A DNA stretch of 40,469 nucleotides from the NCBI GenBank assembly GCA_027023255.1, contig JALVVU010000100.1, positions 1-40,469 of the forward strand, written 5' to 3'. A program made the position numbers and the translations under genes. Source of the DNA: Desulfurococcales archaeon. Its GTDB lineage: Archaea; Thermoproteota; Thermoprotei_A; Sulfolobales; NBVN01. Under the pieces are notes generated by a model. It did not search any database. It saw only the letters and a list, made by a program, of their open reading frames with translations, and had not been told where the DNA came from. Shown here in pieces: positions 40,321 to 40,469 of the stretch (the first letter of the stretch is position 1; each line of letters begins with the position of its first letter).

Positions 40321-40469
40321 GTGAAGGTAGACCCATCTATTTACAGGGTTAGGATGTTCCGTGAACGAGGGTACATCAGACAGAAATGCCCGATCTGCGG
40401 GGAATTTTTCTGGTCTCTCGACGAGAGACCTAACTGTGGGGATGCACCCTGCAGTGACTATTATTTCTT
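40321..40469 (+). CDS. alaS: Alanyl-tRNA synthetase, N-terminal part (cut by window end)
   Basis: The frame runs off the end of the window. Its 49 visible residues (VDPSIYRVRMFRERGYIRQK, then a CPICGEFFW cysteine pair and DERPNCGDAPC) match the archaeal AlaRS N-terminus, which has this zinc-like extension before the class II catalytic core. The start is GTG after GAGGGGAGGATC. The enzyme charges tRNA-Ala. Its place after the L11-L1-P0 cluster is common in Crenarchaeota. Confidence 0.88.
   Translation, partial: MKVDPSIYRVRMFRERGYIRQKCPICGEFFWSLDERPNCGDAPCSDYYF

Noticed and set aside
1-40469. CRISPR arrays, insertion sequences, integrases or prophage
   Set aside because: No regularly spaced repeats, transposase or integrase motifs, or terminal repeats were seen in either strand.

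Overview
The window is chromosomal DNA from a hyperthermophilic crenarchaeon (Thermoproteota) outside the Thermoproteales. The CdvA-CdvB-CdvC (ESCRT-III type) division cluster, archaeal and eukaryote-type ribosomal proteins (eS4, eL14, eL19, eL31, eL32, eL34, eL39, eS19, eL20/LX), a 27-nt pre-mRNA intron in cbf5, tRNA genes with encoded CCA, and TATA-type promoters with short or no leaders all agree. It looks most like Desulfurococcales, Acidilobales or Sulfolobales relatives; the sequence alone does not fix the genus. No mobile elements, CRISPR arrays or prophage genes were seen.

Layout. 0.1-2.9 kb: cdvA-cdvB-cdvC. 3.0-4.8 kb: leftward genes for a protein disulfide oxidoreductase and a PP2A-like phosphatase. 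4.9-6.9 kb: an overlapping three-gene run of an unknown protein, diphthine synthase and a DUF357/nucleotidyltransferase protein. 6.9-9.8 kb: rpl3-rpl4-rpl23-rpl2, transcribed leftward. 9.8-13.5 kb: a C/D box sRNA candidate, a 38-residue basic protein, a SPOUT RNA methylase and rps19 (rightward), then rtcB and an unknown partner (leftward). 13.6-22.0 kb: the rest of the S10 operon and the spc operon (rpl22 to rpl15). 22.1-27.1 kb: secY, adkA, an EMC3-like insertase, rpl34e, cmk, rpl14e, intron-containing cbf5 and tRNA-Ser(UGA). 27.2-33.3 kb: an Alg14-Alg13-like glycosyltransferase, a DUF505 protein, a second C/D box sRNA, tRNA-Gly(UCC), archease, tRNA-Phe(GAA), a CRM-domain protein, the Rpp21 RNase P subunit, Nep1, an intron-containing tRNA-Glu(CUC) and an orphan membrane protein. 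33.5-40.5 kb: rps19e, a PDCD5-like protein, rpl39e, rpl31e, tif6, rpl18a, pfdA, ftsY, secE, spt5, rpl11, rpl1, rplP0 and the start of alaS.

Together the genes form a ribosome-building and RNA-processing neighbourhood: ribosomal proteins, rRNA modification (Cbf5, Nep1, SPOUT methylase, C/D sRNAs), RNase P subunits, tRNA/mRNA splicing (RtcB, archease and two introns that would need them), translation (Tif6, diphthamide, AlaRS) and protein targeting (SecY, SecE, FtsY, EMC3-like).

The most notable observations are: (1) a perfect bulge-helix-bulge intron that splits the codon of the predicted catalytic Asp93 of Cbf5; (2) two well-formed C/D box sRNA candidates between genes; (3) an S10 operon broken into three pieces, with rpl3-rpl2 inverted and a leftward rtcB pair between rps19 and rpl22; (4) no rpl12 in the rplP0-alaS interval; (5) a strongly promoted 38-residue basic ORF; and (6) an unknown protein tied to rtcB.
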